This document shows, piece by piece, positions 8,072 to 16,349 of a stretch of DNA of 64,000 bases. The DNA comes from JBMYRH01 sp049602155. Its GTDB lineage: Bacteria > Myxococcota_A > UBA9042 > PHBI01 > JBMYRH01. A program made the translations under genes and the position numbers. The stretch spans positions 124,001 through 188,000 of the forward strand of contig JBMYRH010000008.1 of the NCBI GenBank assembly GCA_049602155.1, given 5' to 3'. The notes under the pieces were generated by a model. The model did not search any database and had not been told where the DNA came from. It saw only the letters and a list, made by a program, of their open reading frames with translations. Every line of letters starts with the position of its first letter. Positions within the stretch are counted from its first letter, which is position 1.

Positions 8072-9406
8072 ATGGGCGAGACGCAATTGAGGGTGCAACT
8101 TCAGCAGACAGGAGCGGCTAGCCTTGGAGGGATGCCCTTAAAGACGGCGGCACCGTTGGAGGCGAGCCTCACGGTCGATAATGACGTGGTGACGCTCGAC
8201 GTCGCCGCGCCCTCTGGATTATCGACGACCGAGCTGCGCTGGGCCGTCGACCAGATTACCCGGAAGGCGACTGGTATGTTCCCTGTGACCTCAAGGACCC
8301 TCGCTCTCACCGAGGGGTTCTCAGATGAGATCGCGCTCACGCTCGCGCTCGATCAGCACATGGGGGGCCTTGGCGCGTCGACGCTCTTGGGGCGTGAGGG
8401 CGTTCAGGGCCGCCTCGTCGGGCTTCGCAGGGCGATCGACACCTACGCGGGCTGGGTCGATGAAGATCCTGCGAGCCGAACCAGCTTGGCGATCGCACGC
8501 GACGTCTCTGCGTGGGCCGAGGGCTTTGATGTCGATGTGACTGTCTTGGAGGAAGACGCGCTGGAGCGCGAGGGCTTGCGGCTCCTGCTCGCGGTTGGTG
8601 GGGCGAGTTCTGTGTCTCCTCCGCGCCTCGTGGTTGCGCGCTACTTACCCCGCGACAGTCGCGCACCGCGGATGCTCCTGGGCAAGGGGATCACCTTCGA
8701 TAGCGGGGGCATTAATGTGAAGCCATACGAGTCCTTCGTCAGCATGATGAAGAACGACATGGCAGGCGCTGCGTTGGCTTGGAGCGCCTTCAAGGCGCTG
8801 GTTGAGGGCGAGCACGACCGACCGCTGCTGCTCGTGATCCCGACCTGCGAAAACCCGGTGGGAGAGAATGCGATGCGGCCCGGCTCCGTCGTAAAGAGCT
8901 ATAAAGGGCCCACTGTACGCATCGATCACACCGATGCCGAAGGGCGCTTAGTCCTCGCGGATGGTCTCGCCTGGGCGGAAGCACATCATCAGCCCAGTGA
9001 GATTCATTGCTTCGCCACGCTGACCACATCAGCTCTGATCTCGTACGGGCCCTATGCGACCCCGGTTCACTTCGCTGATCCGGGCCTCGAGGGCAAGCTG
9101 ACGGAGGCGAGCGGCGCCTGGGGAGAAGATCTGCACTTCTTCCCCTATCGAATCTGGCATCGCGATGCCAACTGCGACAAAGAGGCTGACCTCAAGAACA
9201 CGGGCAGCTTACCTGGCAACGCACGTCGCGGGGCGGGCTCTCGGAACGCGGGGCACTTCCTCCGTGCGTTCACAGACCTCCCATTCGTGCACTTCGACAT
9301 CTTCGGATCGACGTGGAATTGGGCGGGTGATGCACCAGGGGCTGGCAGCGGGGCGACCGGAGCGCCGCTACGTACGCTCTTGGCTGCCTATGAGGGCGGT
9401 GCATGA
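8072..9406 (+). CDS. M17 family leucyl aminopeptidase
   Basis: Cytoplasmic two-metal aminopeptidase releasing N-terminal residues. The catalytic half holds the M17 signatures: GKGITFDSGG (metal-binding Lys and Asp), VKPYESFVSMMKNDM (catalytic Lys and metal Asp) and HTDAEGRLVLADGL with the Asp/Glu ligands and catalytic Arg; the usual Asn of this last motif is His. At 444 aa it is shorter than E. coli PepA (about 500), mostly in the N-terminal domain. GGGAG precedes the ATG. The stop overlaps the next gene as ATGA. Confidence 0.85.
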   Translation: MGETQLRVQLQQTGAASLGGMPLKTAAPLEASLTVDNDVVTLDVAAPSGLSTTELRWAVDQITRKATGMFPVTSRTLALTEGFSDEIALTLALDQHMGGLGASTLLGREGVQGRLVGLRRAIDTYAGWVDEDPASRTSLAIARDVSAWAEGFDVDVTVLEEDALEREGLRLLLAVGGASSVSPPRLVVARYLPRDSRAPRMLLGKGITFDSGGINVKPYESFVSMMKNDMAGAALAWSAFKALVEGEHDRPLLLVIPTCENPVGENAMRPGSVVKSYKGPTVRIDHTDAEGRLVLADGLAWAEAHHQPSEIHCFATLTTSALISYGPYATPVHFADPGLEGKLTEASGAWGEDLHFFPYRIWHRDANCDKEADLKNTGSLPGNARRGAGSRNAGHFLRAFTDLPFVHFDIFGSTWNWAGDAPGAGSGATGAPLRTLLAAYEGGA

Positions 9407-9825
9407 GCTTAACCCCGTTTCACCTCGCGCTGACGGTGGATGACCTCGACGCTGCGCGGGCGTTCTATGGTGGCGTGTTGGGGTGCGGTGAAGGACGCAG
9501 CGCTCCGCGGTGGGTTGACTTTGACCTCTTCGGGCACCAGCTGAGCCTACATTTGGGGGAGCGGTTGACCGAGAGGGTCCATAACCCGGTCGACGGCGAC
9601 AGCGTGCCCATCCCGCACTTTGGCGTCATCTTGCGCTGGGATGACTGGACCACGCTGCGCGGGCGGCTCGAGGCGGCTGGGACCGCGTTCATTGTCGGCC
9701 CCCGCATCCGCTTTCAGGGCCAACCGGGTGAGCAGGCCACGATGTTCTTCCCCGATCCCGCCGGCAATATGCTCGAGTTCAAGTCGTTTAAGGACCCGGC
9801 TCGGATCTTTGCGACTGAGCTCTAA
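9403..9825 (+). CDS. Glyoxalase/bleomycin-resistance (VOC) family protein
   Basis: A 140-aa vicinal-oxygen-chelate protein, opening with FHLALTVDDLDAARAFYGGVLG and closing with FFPDPAGNMLEFKSF. Candidate metal ligands are His7 in the first strand, the His of IPHFGV and the Glu of LEFKSF. Such proteins include dioxygenases, glyoxalases and resistance proteins; the reaction here is unknown. It is translationally coupled to the aminopeptidase. Its TAA overlaps the stop of the convergent EAL gene by four bases. Confidence 0.75.
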   Translation: MSLTPFHLALTVDDLDAARAFYGGVLGCGEGRSAPRWVDFDLFGHQLSLHLGERLTERVHNPVDGDSVPIPHFGVILRWDDWTTLRGRLEAAGTAFIVGPRIRFQGQPGEQATMFFPDPAGNMLEFKSFKDPARIFATEL

Positions 9826-11027
9826 GCGGCGTGCTTGCTTAGCAGCGCGACGAGGTCGTCGGGCTTGAGCGGCCGCGCGAAGTAGTAGCCCTGACCAAAA
9901 TCACAGCCCATCTCCGCGAGGGCCTCGCGCACCTCAACGGTCTCGACGCCCTCCGCGACGACAGTCATGCCGAGAGCTTTGGCGATTTGGATGATGGCGT
10001 TCACGATCGCGCGAGCAGCCTCTTCTTCGCAGATGCTGCCGACAAATGACTTGTCGATCTTGAGGGTGTCCAGCGGCATGTGTCGAAGGTAGGAGAGGCT
10101 GGAGTAGCCGGTCCCGAAGTCATCTAAGACGACGCGGAACCCAAGGTCTTGACAGCGAATCACCCAGTCATGGGCACGCTCACTGTCGACGAGGACCCCC
10201 TCGGTGACCTCGACCTTCACGTCGTGGGGCGTGAGGCCGTGGCGCGCGGCGGTCTCCACGAGTTCCACCAGGATGTCGTTGTTCATGACCTCGTGGCCCG
10301 ACAAGTTCACGTTGACGAAGAGGGGAGGGCCACCCCGAGTGTCGCGCTTTTGGAATTCAGCGAGGTCGCGGCACGCACGGTTTAGGACCCAGCGGTCGAT
10401 GGGCAAGATGAGGCGTGTTTCTTCCGCGAGCTCGATGAACTCTTGGGGGCTGATGTAGCCGCGCGTTGGGTGGTTCCAGCGGATCAGCGCCTCCATACCC
10501 GCGATACGCCGCGCCTCGAGGTCGATGATGGGTTGATAGGTGAGCGTGAGGGCGTCTTCCTCTAGGGCTTGCTTAAGCGTCGCCTCGAGCTTGATCTTCT
10601 CGATGGCCGACGGTCCGCTTTGCTCCGAGGAGGTGAGCTTTGGGATGTTGCTCTCGACGGGCTCACCCTCTTCACCGCGATGCATGCGCCGCTCGTTCCG
10701 GTAGCGCCTGAGTACGACCTCGACGATCAAGCGGACGACAGGATCGGAGTCCTCCAGGCGCATCCTCAGCTGGCTGCTTGTCACGACTGTCAGGCGCGTA
10801 TCACCTCGGGCAGTCGCGTTGGCGGAGCGCACGACGTCATCGATGACGGACATCTCCCCAAAGATGGCACCAGGGGTCAGGAGCGCGAGCTCAAGGCGCT
10901 CCTCTTGGCGGTTCGCCCAGATCTCCACTTCGCCGTACTCGATGATGTACGCGCAGTCACCGGTATCACCTTCGCCGAAGATGACATCGCCATCCTGAAA
11001 GGTCGCTGTGTAGAGAGCTGAACTCAT
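9822..11027 (-). CDS. Cyclic-nucleotide-binding domain fused to EAL c-di-GMP phosphodiesterase
   Basis: Residues 5-110 form a cNMP-binding (Crp-type) beta-roll: FQDGDVIFGEGDTGDCAYII and LLTPGAIFGEMSVID. Residues 145-395 form an EAL domain with catalytic motifs intact: MEALIRW, FVNVNLSG, VEVTEG, DDFGTGYSSL, KIDKSFV, VAEGVET and the closing QGYYFARP. The sequence therefore predicts active hydrolysis of c-di-GMP to pGpG under control of a small ligand. There is no receiver, PAS or GGDEF domain and no membrane segment. Whether the sensor domain binds cAMP, cGMP or something else cannot be told. Confidence 0.85.
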   Translation of the reverse strand: MSSALYTATFQDGDVIFGEGDTGDCAYIIEYGEVEIWANRQEERLELALLTPGAIFGEMSVIDDVVRSANATARGDTRLTVVTSSQLRMRLEDSDPVVRLIVEVVLRRYRNERRMHRGEEGEPVESNIPKLTSSEQSGPSAIEKIKLEATLKQALEEDALTLTYQPIIDLEARRIAGMEALIRWNHPTRGYISPQEFIELAEETRLILPIDRWVLNRACRDLAEFQKRDTRGGPPLFVNVNLSGHEVMNNDILVELVETAARHGLTPHDVKVEVTEGVLVDSERAHDWVIRCQDLGFRVVLDDFGTGYSSLSYLRHMPLDTLKIDKSFVGSICEEEAARAIVNAIIQIAKALGMTVVAEGVETVEVREALAEMGCDFGQGYYFARPLKPDDLVALLSKHAA

Positions 11028-11129
11028 AGAAGGGTCGTGTCGCTCGATAGGGTCTGAGGGGAGCTGAAGTCCGCAGTCACTGCCGGGTGGTGTTAGTCTA
11101 CCCTAAGACGCGGACTTCTGGGATATCGC

Positions 11130-11507
11130 TTGTCTACTGAACCACTTCTATTTGTCTACGGCTCTTTGATGAGCGGCTTCCAGCACCACGATGTCTTGGG
11201 GGCGTCCGCGCTCCAGGGGGCTGGGCGGACACAAGCGAGCTGGGCGCTCCTTGATCTTGGGCGCTTCCCCGGTGTGGTCCCGGGTGTGCAGTCTGTCGAA
11301 GGGGAAGTATACCGTGTCCACTCCAGCGTGCTTGAGCAACTCGACGCCCTTGAAGGGTGTCCAGAGTTCTACCGGCGAGAGCGGGTGGTGCTCCTAGGCG
11401 GGCAGCACGTCTTTATGTACGTATTGCAGCCGGCTGCTGTCCCTGAGGCTGCCCTGTCTATCCCGTCGGCCTCTTGGCGGCAGTGGTGTGCGAGAGAGGT
11501 GCAGTGA
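11130..11507 (+). CDS. Gamma-glutamylcyclotransferase-like (GGCT/AIG2) protein
   Basis: A 125-aa protein starting with a TTG codon at 11130, chosen because the family hallmark LFVYGSLM must lie at the N-terminus and a GGGA lies shortly upstream. Other family features are FPGVVPG, VEGEVYRV and the catalytic-region Glu in DALEGCPEFYRRE. These enzymes convert gamma-glutamyl amino acids or glutathione-derived peptides to 5-oxoproline; the exact substrate is uncertain. It stands alone on the plus strand between two minus-strand genes. Confidence 0.75.
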   Translation: MSTEPLLFVYGSLMSGFQHHDVLGASALQGAGRTQASWALLDLGRFPGVVPGVQSVEGEVYRVHSSVLEQLDALEGCPEFYRRERVVLLGGQHVFMYVLQPAAVPEAALSIPSASWRQWCAREVQ

Positions 11508-11519
11508 ACCCGCGCTCGG

Positions 11520-11972
11520 CTAGGGCGTCGCACCGACGAGCTTCCAGGCCTCGTATTTCTTGGCTGATTCGGTGCCCGCAAAGACCTGCAGCGCGACCAT
11601 CTCTTTGGCGCCGTTCTGGTAGCTGACCTTGGCGTTGGCTGGCATGTAGACTGTGGTCCCCGGGCCAATGTGCTGAGCTTTACCGTCGATCGTGATGGTC
11701 CCGCTGCCCTGGAGGACGTAAACATACTCCTCACTCGCATCGCGGTGCTCGGGCACGCTTGCACCGGGATCCATCCGTAGGTGCCCAAGGAAGGCCTTTG
11801 TGCCCTGCGCGAGGATTCGGATGTTCGCCTTGTTGGAGGGGGCGACACGGTGTTGGGCCTTATCGAAGGAGGTCACTGTGGCTTTGTGGGACATCTGAAG
11901 CGCGAGGGCACCGACGCACACGGTGAGGAGGATGCCCAGCATGAGTCCAGCGAGGAGAGATGAGAGTCGCAT
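11520..11972 (-). CDS. Exported small cupin-domain protein
   Basis: The 150-aa product has a single hydrophobic N-terminal segment (residues 5-26) that is either a signal peptide or membrane anchor, followed by one cupin barrel. Motif 1 is PEHRDASEEYVYVLQGSG, with His and Glu ligands, and motif 2 is PGTTVYMPANAKV, in which the usual His is replaced. It may bind a metal or small molecule in the periplasm. It lies 18 bases after the AtoE gene and is probably the last gene of that operon. Confidence 0.7.
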   Translation of the reverse strand: MRLSSLLAGLMLGILLTVCVGALALQMSHKATVTSFDKAQHRVAPSNKANIRILAQGTKAFLGHLRMDPGASVPEHRDASEEYVYVLQGSGTITIDGKAQHIGPGTTVYMPANAKVSYQNGAKEMVALQVFAGTESAKKYEAWKLVGATP

Positions 11973-11990
11973 GAGATCGCCTCCCGGCGG

Positions 11991-13373
11991 TTAGAAGATG
12001 AGGAAGCACCCCAGGAAGACGGGGAGCACGAGGAGCATTAGGGTTGCGGTGTAGCCCACCAATTGACTCGCCCTCAGGCCGGTTATCCCGAGGAGCGGAA
12101 GGGCCCAGAATGGCTGCAGCATATTGGTCCATGCGTCGCCATGGGCAAAGGCCATAATCACCTTACTGATGGGGACTTGGAGAGCCTGGGCCGTCTCGAC
12201 GACGACAGGGCCTTGAAGTGCCCATTGGCCGCCACCCGACGGGACAAAAAGGTTCACCGCGCCAGCAGAGAGGAAGGTGACGGGAGCCAGCGCGGTCGCA
12301 GAGACCGCTTCACTGACGCTACCAGCGAACTCCGTCACGAGGCCTGAGAGGGCCATCATGCCCATGATGCCCGCATAGAGTGGGAACTGTAGGATGATGC
12401 CTGAGCACCCTTTGGTAGCCTGCCCCACAGCGTCTCCGTAAGAGCGCGGAGAGCCGTGGAGCGCGAGCCCGAGGCAGAGGAAGGCGAGGTTGATGCCGTT
12501 GGGGCCGATGCGATCGATCCCAAGCTTCCCGAGGTAAAGGAAGAGGTATGCCCCGACCATGAGGGCAAGGCCCCAGGCCAGCAGGCGGGAGTTCTCTAAA
12601 CGCTCGGCGGGCGTGGGAGCCTCGAGTGGCACTGGCGTCGTGTCCTGGGGGGGGAGCTGCGCGTCGGAGATCTCCTGAATCGCGCCCTCGTCGTCGGGGT
12701 GCATGAGGACGAGGAGCAAGGGGACCACGATGAGCAGGCCCAAGACGATGCTCACGTTCATCGCGCTGAACACCGTCTCACCCAGCGGGAGCGGGTCGAC
12801 GCCGTCGCCGAGGATTCGGCTCATCTCTTTGCGCTGTGTGACCTTGAGCGGAGCTGAGCCCGAGAGGCCGCCGTGCCACACGAGCAACCCGGTGTAGCCG
12901 GCCGCTCCTAGGATTGGGTAATGGATGCGCAGTCCGCGGCGTCGCGCGGCCGCGGCGACATCGCGCGCGAGCAGCGCGCCGACGATCAACCCCAGGCCCC
13001 AGTTCAAAAGGGCGCAGAGCATGGCGACGACGGCGGTCAGTGTAATCGCTTGGGCACTGGACGACGGTCGTGCAGCGAGGTGCGCGATAGCGCGCTTTAA
13101 AGGCGGCGAACTCGCGAGCGCGTGCCCGGTCACGAGGATGAGGCACATCTGCATGGCGAAGGTGAGGAGAAGCCAGACTCCACGCTCTTTGGGGAGCAGT
13201 TCTCCGTTCTGAACGCGACCGCCCCACAGTCCGATGACCTCCATGAGGCCGAGCGAGCTTGTAAGCCAACACAGCAGCGCTGTACCCAAGGTGAGGAGGA
13301 TCGCGATGGCGAAGGGATCGGGAACCCAGCGCTCCGCAAAGCGAGAGACGCGGGTGCCGAGCCAGCGGATCAC
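11991..13373 (-). CDS. Short-chain fatty acid transporter, AtoE family
   Basis: A 460-aa inner-membrane protein with about 11-12 hydrophobic segments. It resembles AtoE: N-terminal RFAERWVPDPFAIAILLT, the conserved NWGLGLIVGALLAR helix, and the late NLFVPSGGGQWALQGP and AFAHGDAWTNMLQPFWALP motifs. AtoE-type proteins move short-chain fatty acids such as acetoacetate or butyrate. The start overlaps the stop of the ABC1 kinase gene as ATGA, and a cupin gene follows. Confidence 0.85.
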   Translation of the reverse strand: MIRWLGTRVSRFAERWVPDPFAIAILLTLGTALLCWLTSSLGLMEVIGLWGGRVQNGELLPKERGVWLLLTFAMQMCLILVTGHALASSPPLKRAIAHLAARPSSSAQAITLTAVVAMLCALLNWGLGLIVGALLARDVAAAARRRGLRIHYPILGAAGYTGLLVWHGGLSGSAPLKVTQRKEMSRILGDGVDPLPLGETVFSAMNVSIVLGLLIVVPLLLVLMHPDDEGAIQEISDAQLPPQDTTPVPLEAPTPAERLENSRLLAWGLALMVGAYLFLYLGKLGIDRIGPNGINLAFLCLGLALHGSPRSYGDAVGQATKGCSGIILQFPLYAGIMGMMALSGLVTEFAGSVSEAVSATALAPVTFLSAGAVNLFVPSGGGQWALQGPVVVETAQALQVPISKVIMAFAHGDAWTNMLQPFWALPLLGITGLRASQLVGYTATLMLLVLPVFLGCFLIF

Positions 13374-14755
13374 GTGGGGTCCGTCAAGATGGGTTCGGCG
13401 GTCAGCCGGCCGCGTCGACGCGCCAGGTCCACCGCCATTCGATGCACGTTGATGCGGGCGTCGAGCTTGTTAAGCAGCCCCTTGATGCCCCCCAACACGC
13501 GGTACATTAGCAAGAATTCTGCGGGAGGAACGAGCTTGAGGATGGCGGGATTCTCCAGCATGAAGTCTTGGACCGCCCGTCTCATCTCCCACTCTCCGAA
13601 GGCGAAGGGCTCGTCCTTTAGGAAGGGCGCCAAGCAGAGCTCGTGGTACGCCTGAAGGAGGGCTGGGTCGAAGACGCTGTCGTCGCAGCCGGCGCGCCCG
13701 AACCCGAGCCCCTTGTAAAGACCAGCGATGCGGGACTCGTCCTTTTGCCAACAGGCGTCCAGGATATCCAGGATGCCGTCTGCTGCTCGTGGATCACATC
13801 GCTTGACACAGCCAAAGTCGAGGACGGCAAGTTGGTTGTCCTCGGTGAGGATGAAGTTCCCCGGGTGGGGGTCGGCGTGCAGCTCATGAAGCTCGTGGAG
13901 CATCCAGGAGTAGAGCTCGCACCAGCGCGTCAATATCGCGTCGCGCTCGGGCCCAAGCTCCACCGCGTTTAGGGCGTCATCGAGCTTGTTCCCGTGGATG
14001 AAGCTCATCGTGAGGACGTTCTTGCGTGTCCACTCTGGGTAGGGCTTCGGGCACGTGATGCCTGGCATGTGGGAGAAGACGCCGTGAAAGTGAGCCAGCC
14101 GTGCCGCCTCGCCCTCGTAGTCCATCTCCTGCTCAAGGGCCTCGCGGACCTCATGGTTGTACGCCTCGACGCGCTCACGGTCTGCGACGACTCGGGCCAG
14201 CGTCAGGAGGGACGTCAGGTTGCGAAGGTCACTCTCGAGTGTGTCGCAGATCCCTGGGTATTGAACCTTGACCGCGACCTCTTCTCCCGAGCGAAGTCGC
14301 GCGTGGTGAACTTGACCGATGCTGGCAGAGCCTACGGGCTGAGGATCGAAGGTCTCGAAGACATCACTGAGGGGAGCCTCGAAAGCGTCCTCGATGATTT
14401 GTTGCACAGTCCGATAGGTCATCGGGGGGGCGTCACGCTGTAACTCGGTCAGCTTCTCGACGAACTCCGGCGGGATCAGGTCCGGGTCGCTTGAGAGGAT
14501 CTGGCCCACCTTCATGGTGGCCCCCTTCATCTCTCCAAGGACCTTCAACACCTTGTCCGCTTGTCGTGAGCGGAAGACGCCGTCAGCGTCCTCTTCATCG
14601 CTGCCCTTCGCGCGTACGGCGCGGCTGACCTTCCGCAAGGCCGTCGATGCGCCAACGCTGGCGCCTAGCGCACCCACACGGAGCATGCGCTTGAAGCGAC
14701 CTGAGGTGACGTCACGCCCCTCCTCGCCGGACAGCTTCTCCCAGTCGGGACCCAT
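13370..14755 (-). CDS. ABC1/UbiB (AarF) family atypical kinase
   Basis: The family signatures are present: the KxGQ-type motif in ATMKVGQILSS, the Ala/Ser-rich loop GSASIGQVHHA, VAVKVQYPG with the nucleotide-binding Lys, HADPHPGNF in the catalytic loop and LDFGCVKR in the metal-binding position. There is no C-terminal membrane segment, unlike E. coli UbiB. Members support ubiquinone synthesis or lipid homeostasis by ATP-dependent action; here the partner is not evident because no ubi gene lies nearby. It sits between the SEC-C membrane protein (13 bases upstream) and the AtoE gene (ATGA overlap). Confidence 0.85.
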   Translation of the reverse strand: MGPDWEKLSGEEGRDVTSGRFKRMLRVGALGASVGASTALRKVSRAVRAKGSDEEDADGVFRSRQADKVLKVLGEMKGATMKVGQILSSDPDLIPPEFVEKLTELQRDAPPMTYRTVQQIIEDAFEAPLSDVFETFDPQPVGSASIGQVHHARLRSGEEVAVKVQYPGICDTLESDLRNLTSLLTLARVVADRERVEAYNHEVREALEQEMDYEGEAARLAHFHGVFSHMPGITCPKPYPEWTRKNVLTMSFIHGNKLDDALNAVELGPERDAILTRWCELYSWMLHELHELHADPHPGNFILTEDNQLAVLDFGCVKRCDPRAADGILDILDACWQKDESRIAGLYKGLGFGRAGCDDSVFDPALLQAYHELCLAPFLKDEPFAFGEWEMRRAVQDFMLENPAILKLVPPAEFLLMYRVLGGIKGLLNKLDARINVHRMAVDLARRRGRLTAEPILTDPT

Positions 14756-14768
14756 CTCCGGTCTGCCT

Positions 14769-15059
14769 CTACTTGCCGAACTTCATGGCGGCTGCGTCGT
14801 CTGTGTTGGACTTCACCGGGGGCGGGTCGGTGAAGACTGCCCAGCCGATGGGGAGGATGATGCCTGCAGCGATCACTGGACCGCCGACCGTTGCACCGTG
14901 CGTGAAGACCAGCACGGCGCCCGACACGATCCCTACGACTGCGAGGGCGAGTGGCCCCATGCGCCATTGGATCGCACTCGAACTGTCTGTATTCAGGCAG
15001 CAATGCTTGTACTTTTTTTCTGAACCGCAAGGGCAAGGCGCATTTCTTGATATCGACAT
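14769..15059 (-). CDS. SEC-C zinc-motif small membrane protein
   Basis: A 96-aa protein that opens with the SEC-C zinc-binding motif CPCGSEKKYKHCC (residues 9-21), followed by two hydrophobic helices (about 34-53 and 58-78) and a short polar tail. GGAG lies upstream of the ATG. SEC-C motifs occur at the end of SecA and in small partner proteins; at the start of a two-helix membrane protein the motif is unusual. It comes directly before the ABC1 kinase gene and may act with it. Function unknown. Confidence 0.75.
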   Translation of the reverse strand: MSISRNAPCPCGSEKKYKHCCLNTDSSSAIQWRMGPLALAVVGIVSGAVLVFTHGATVGGPVIAAGIILPIGWAVFTDPPPVKSNTDDAAAMKFGK

Positions 15060-15088
15060 GGTTCTACTCCGCTGAGTCGGCCGCTATC

Positions 15089-16105
15089 CTAGCTATCGAG
15101 GCCGCCGAGGGCAACGCCCGCTTCACGCATGCGCTGCCGCACCCGTGAAGCAATCACGGTACTCGCAAGTGTGTCTCGCTCTCGCGCCTCAGCCAGTACC
15201 TCTCCTGTCGTGTCCCCGAGACGTCGCACGAGATACGCTGGGTCGTCCAACCCCATCACGGTTCGAGCGATTCCCCGCACCACCGCGCCTGCGGACGCGA
15301 GGACATCAGGGACCCACATGATGCCCCGATCTTTGAGGGCTACTTCGGCCTCTACGGACGCCAGGATGTTGTTGGCTGCCCCGCAGATCACGGCAACGTC
15401 GAGGGCGTGCGCTACGTCGCGGGTGATCAGGCCGCCAAGAGCACACGGGGCCAAGATGTCAGCGGATTGGCTCAAGACGCTCCTATGGCTCACGCGCTGT
15501 GCGCCAATCTGTAAAGCGAGTTGACTGGCTCTGCTGTGGTCTAGATCAGCGACGGTGAGCGTCAGGCCCTGTGCAGCGAGGCCGCGAGCCACTGCCCCAC
15601 CGATGGCGCCACAGCCTTGCACAGTAGCGCTGAGGTTTGGCCAAGTGAGAGGTGGCTGGGTCAAGCGACACGCAGCGCTCAGGCAAGCGACGAGACCGTC
15701 TGCCACGGCCTCTGTGAGCCCAGACTCATCTTCATGAACCCACTGTGTCGCGCTGGCCATCGCCGCGAGATCGGATGCTGTCGTGCCGACATCGCCGGCG
15801 GTTCGGAAGGCCCCATCGAGGGCCTCGACGGCTGCGCCGAGGTGCCTGAAGGCGGCAGGTCGATCAAGCCCAGGGTGGTCCATGACCACGGCCTTGCCGC
15901 CACCAGCATCAAGGCCGGAGATCGCGCATTTAATGGTCATCGCGCGCGCTAACCGTGTCGCGTCGCTTAGCGCGGCCTTCTCTGAGTCATACCGCCACGT
16001 CCGCACACCGCCCGCGGCTGGGCCCAGCGCTAAGGAGTCTAGGACGATGAATGCGACTAGGCCGCTCGATGCGTCTCTGACGGTGATCGTCCGGCTTTCA
16101 CGCAT
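15089..16105 (-). CDS. Leucine/valine-type amino-acid dehydrogenase
   Basis: A 338-aa member of the Glu/Leu/Phe/Val dehydrogenase family, which oxidatively deaminates branched-chain amino acids with NAD. The substrate-binding region shows LGPAAGGVR and MTIKCAISGLDAGGGKAVV with the binding and catalytic lysines; the Asp in TAGDVGTTASDL is also typical. The Rossmann loop is VQGCGAIGGAVA. Length agrees with leucine dehydrogenases (about 350-370). The gene lies just downstream of the tRNA-Gly terminator and 29 bases before the SEC-C gene, so it may lead the operon ending with the cupin. Confidence 0.85.
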   Translation of the reverse strand: MRESRTITVRDASSGLVAFIVLDSLALGPAAGGVRTWRYDSEKAALSDATRLARAMTIKCAISGLDAGGGKAVVMDHPGLDRPAAFRHLGAAVEALDGAFRTAGDVGTTASDLAAMASATQWVHEDESGLTEAVADGLVACLSAACRLTQPPLTWPNLSATVQGCGAIGGAVARGLAAQGLTLTVADLDHSRASQLALQIGAQRVSHRSVLSQSADILAPCALGGLITRDVAHALDVAVICGAANNILASVEAEVALKDRGIMWVPDVLASAGAVVRGIARTVMGLDDPAYLVRRLGDTTGEVLAEARERDTLASTVIASRVRQRMREAGVALGGLDS

Positions 16106-16139
16106 CGAAGAGGCCCGCTATCTCGGGGTTAAAACACGA

Positions 16140-16168
16140 GAGCCCCGACCAGTGACTGGTCGGGGCTC
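16140..16168 (-). terminator. Rho-independent terminator after tRNA-Gly
   Basis: A perfect inverted repeat with 13-base arms (GAGCCCCGACCAG) and a three-base loop lies nine bases past the 3' end of the tRNA. On the minus strand it is followed within a few bases by a short T run (GTGTTTTAA). It separates the tRNA from the dehydrogenase gene. Confidence 0.8.
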
Positions 16169-16176
16169 CGGTGACA

Positions 16177-16252
16177 TGGAGCGGGAAACCGGGCTCGAAC
16201 CGGCGACCTCAACCTTGGCAAGGTTGCGCTCTACCAACTGAGCTATTCCCGC
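16177..16252 (-). tRNA. tRNA-Gly (anticodon GCC)
   Basis: A 76-base cloverleaf: acceptor GCGGGAA pairs with TTCCCGC, the D arm reads AGCTCAGTTGGTAGAGC, the anticodon loop gives GCC, and the T arm contains GGTTCGAGCC. The discriminator base is U, and CCA is encoded in the DNA at 16177-16179. The gene has its own promoter and terminator. Confidence 0.97.
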
Positions 16253-16281
16253 ATTGCCAAATTCCCTCGAAAGGGACGCTC

Positions 16282-16310
16282 TGTTTATGGGAGAGCAAAG
16301 GCGCTGTCAA
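16282..16310 (-). promoter_or_regulatory. Sigma-70-type promoter of tRNA-Gly
   Basis: On the minus strand a perfect -35 TTGACA (16305-16310) is followed, after a 17-base spacer, by a -10 TAAACA (16282-16287). The expected start of transcription is about 25 bases before the tRNA 5' end. It lies in the 97-base gap after the kinase stop. Confidence 0.75.
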
Positions 16311-16349
16311 GTGCTCTTACGTCGACAATTCGACGAGAGCGGCATTCGC

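Noticed and set aside
16138..16170. Inverted repeat considered as an attachment site beside a tRNA
   Set aside because: It is better explained as the tRNA terminator; there is no integrase gene or duplicated tRNA end in the window.
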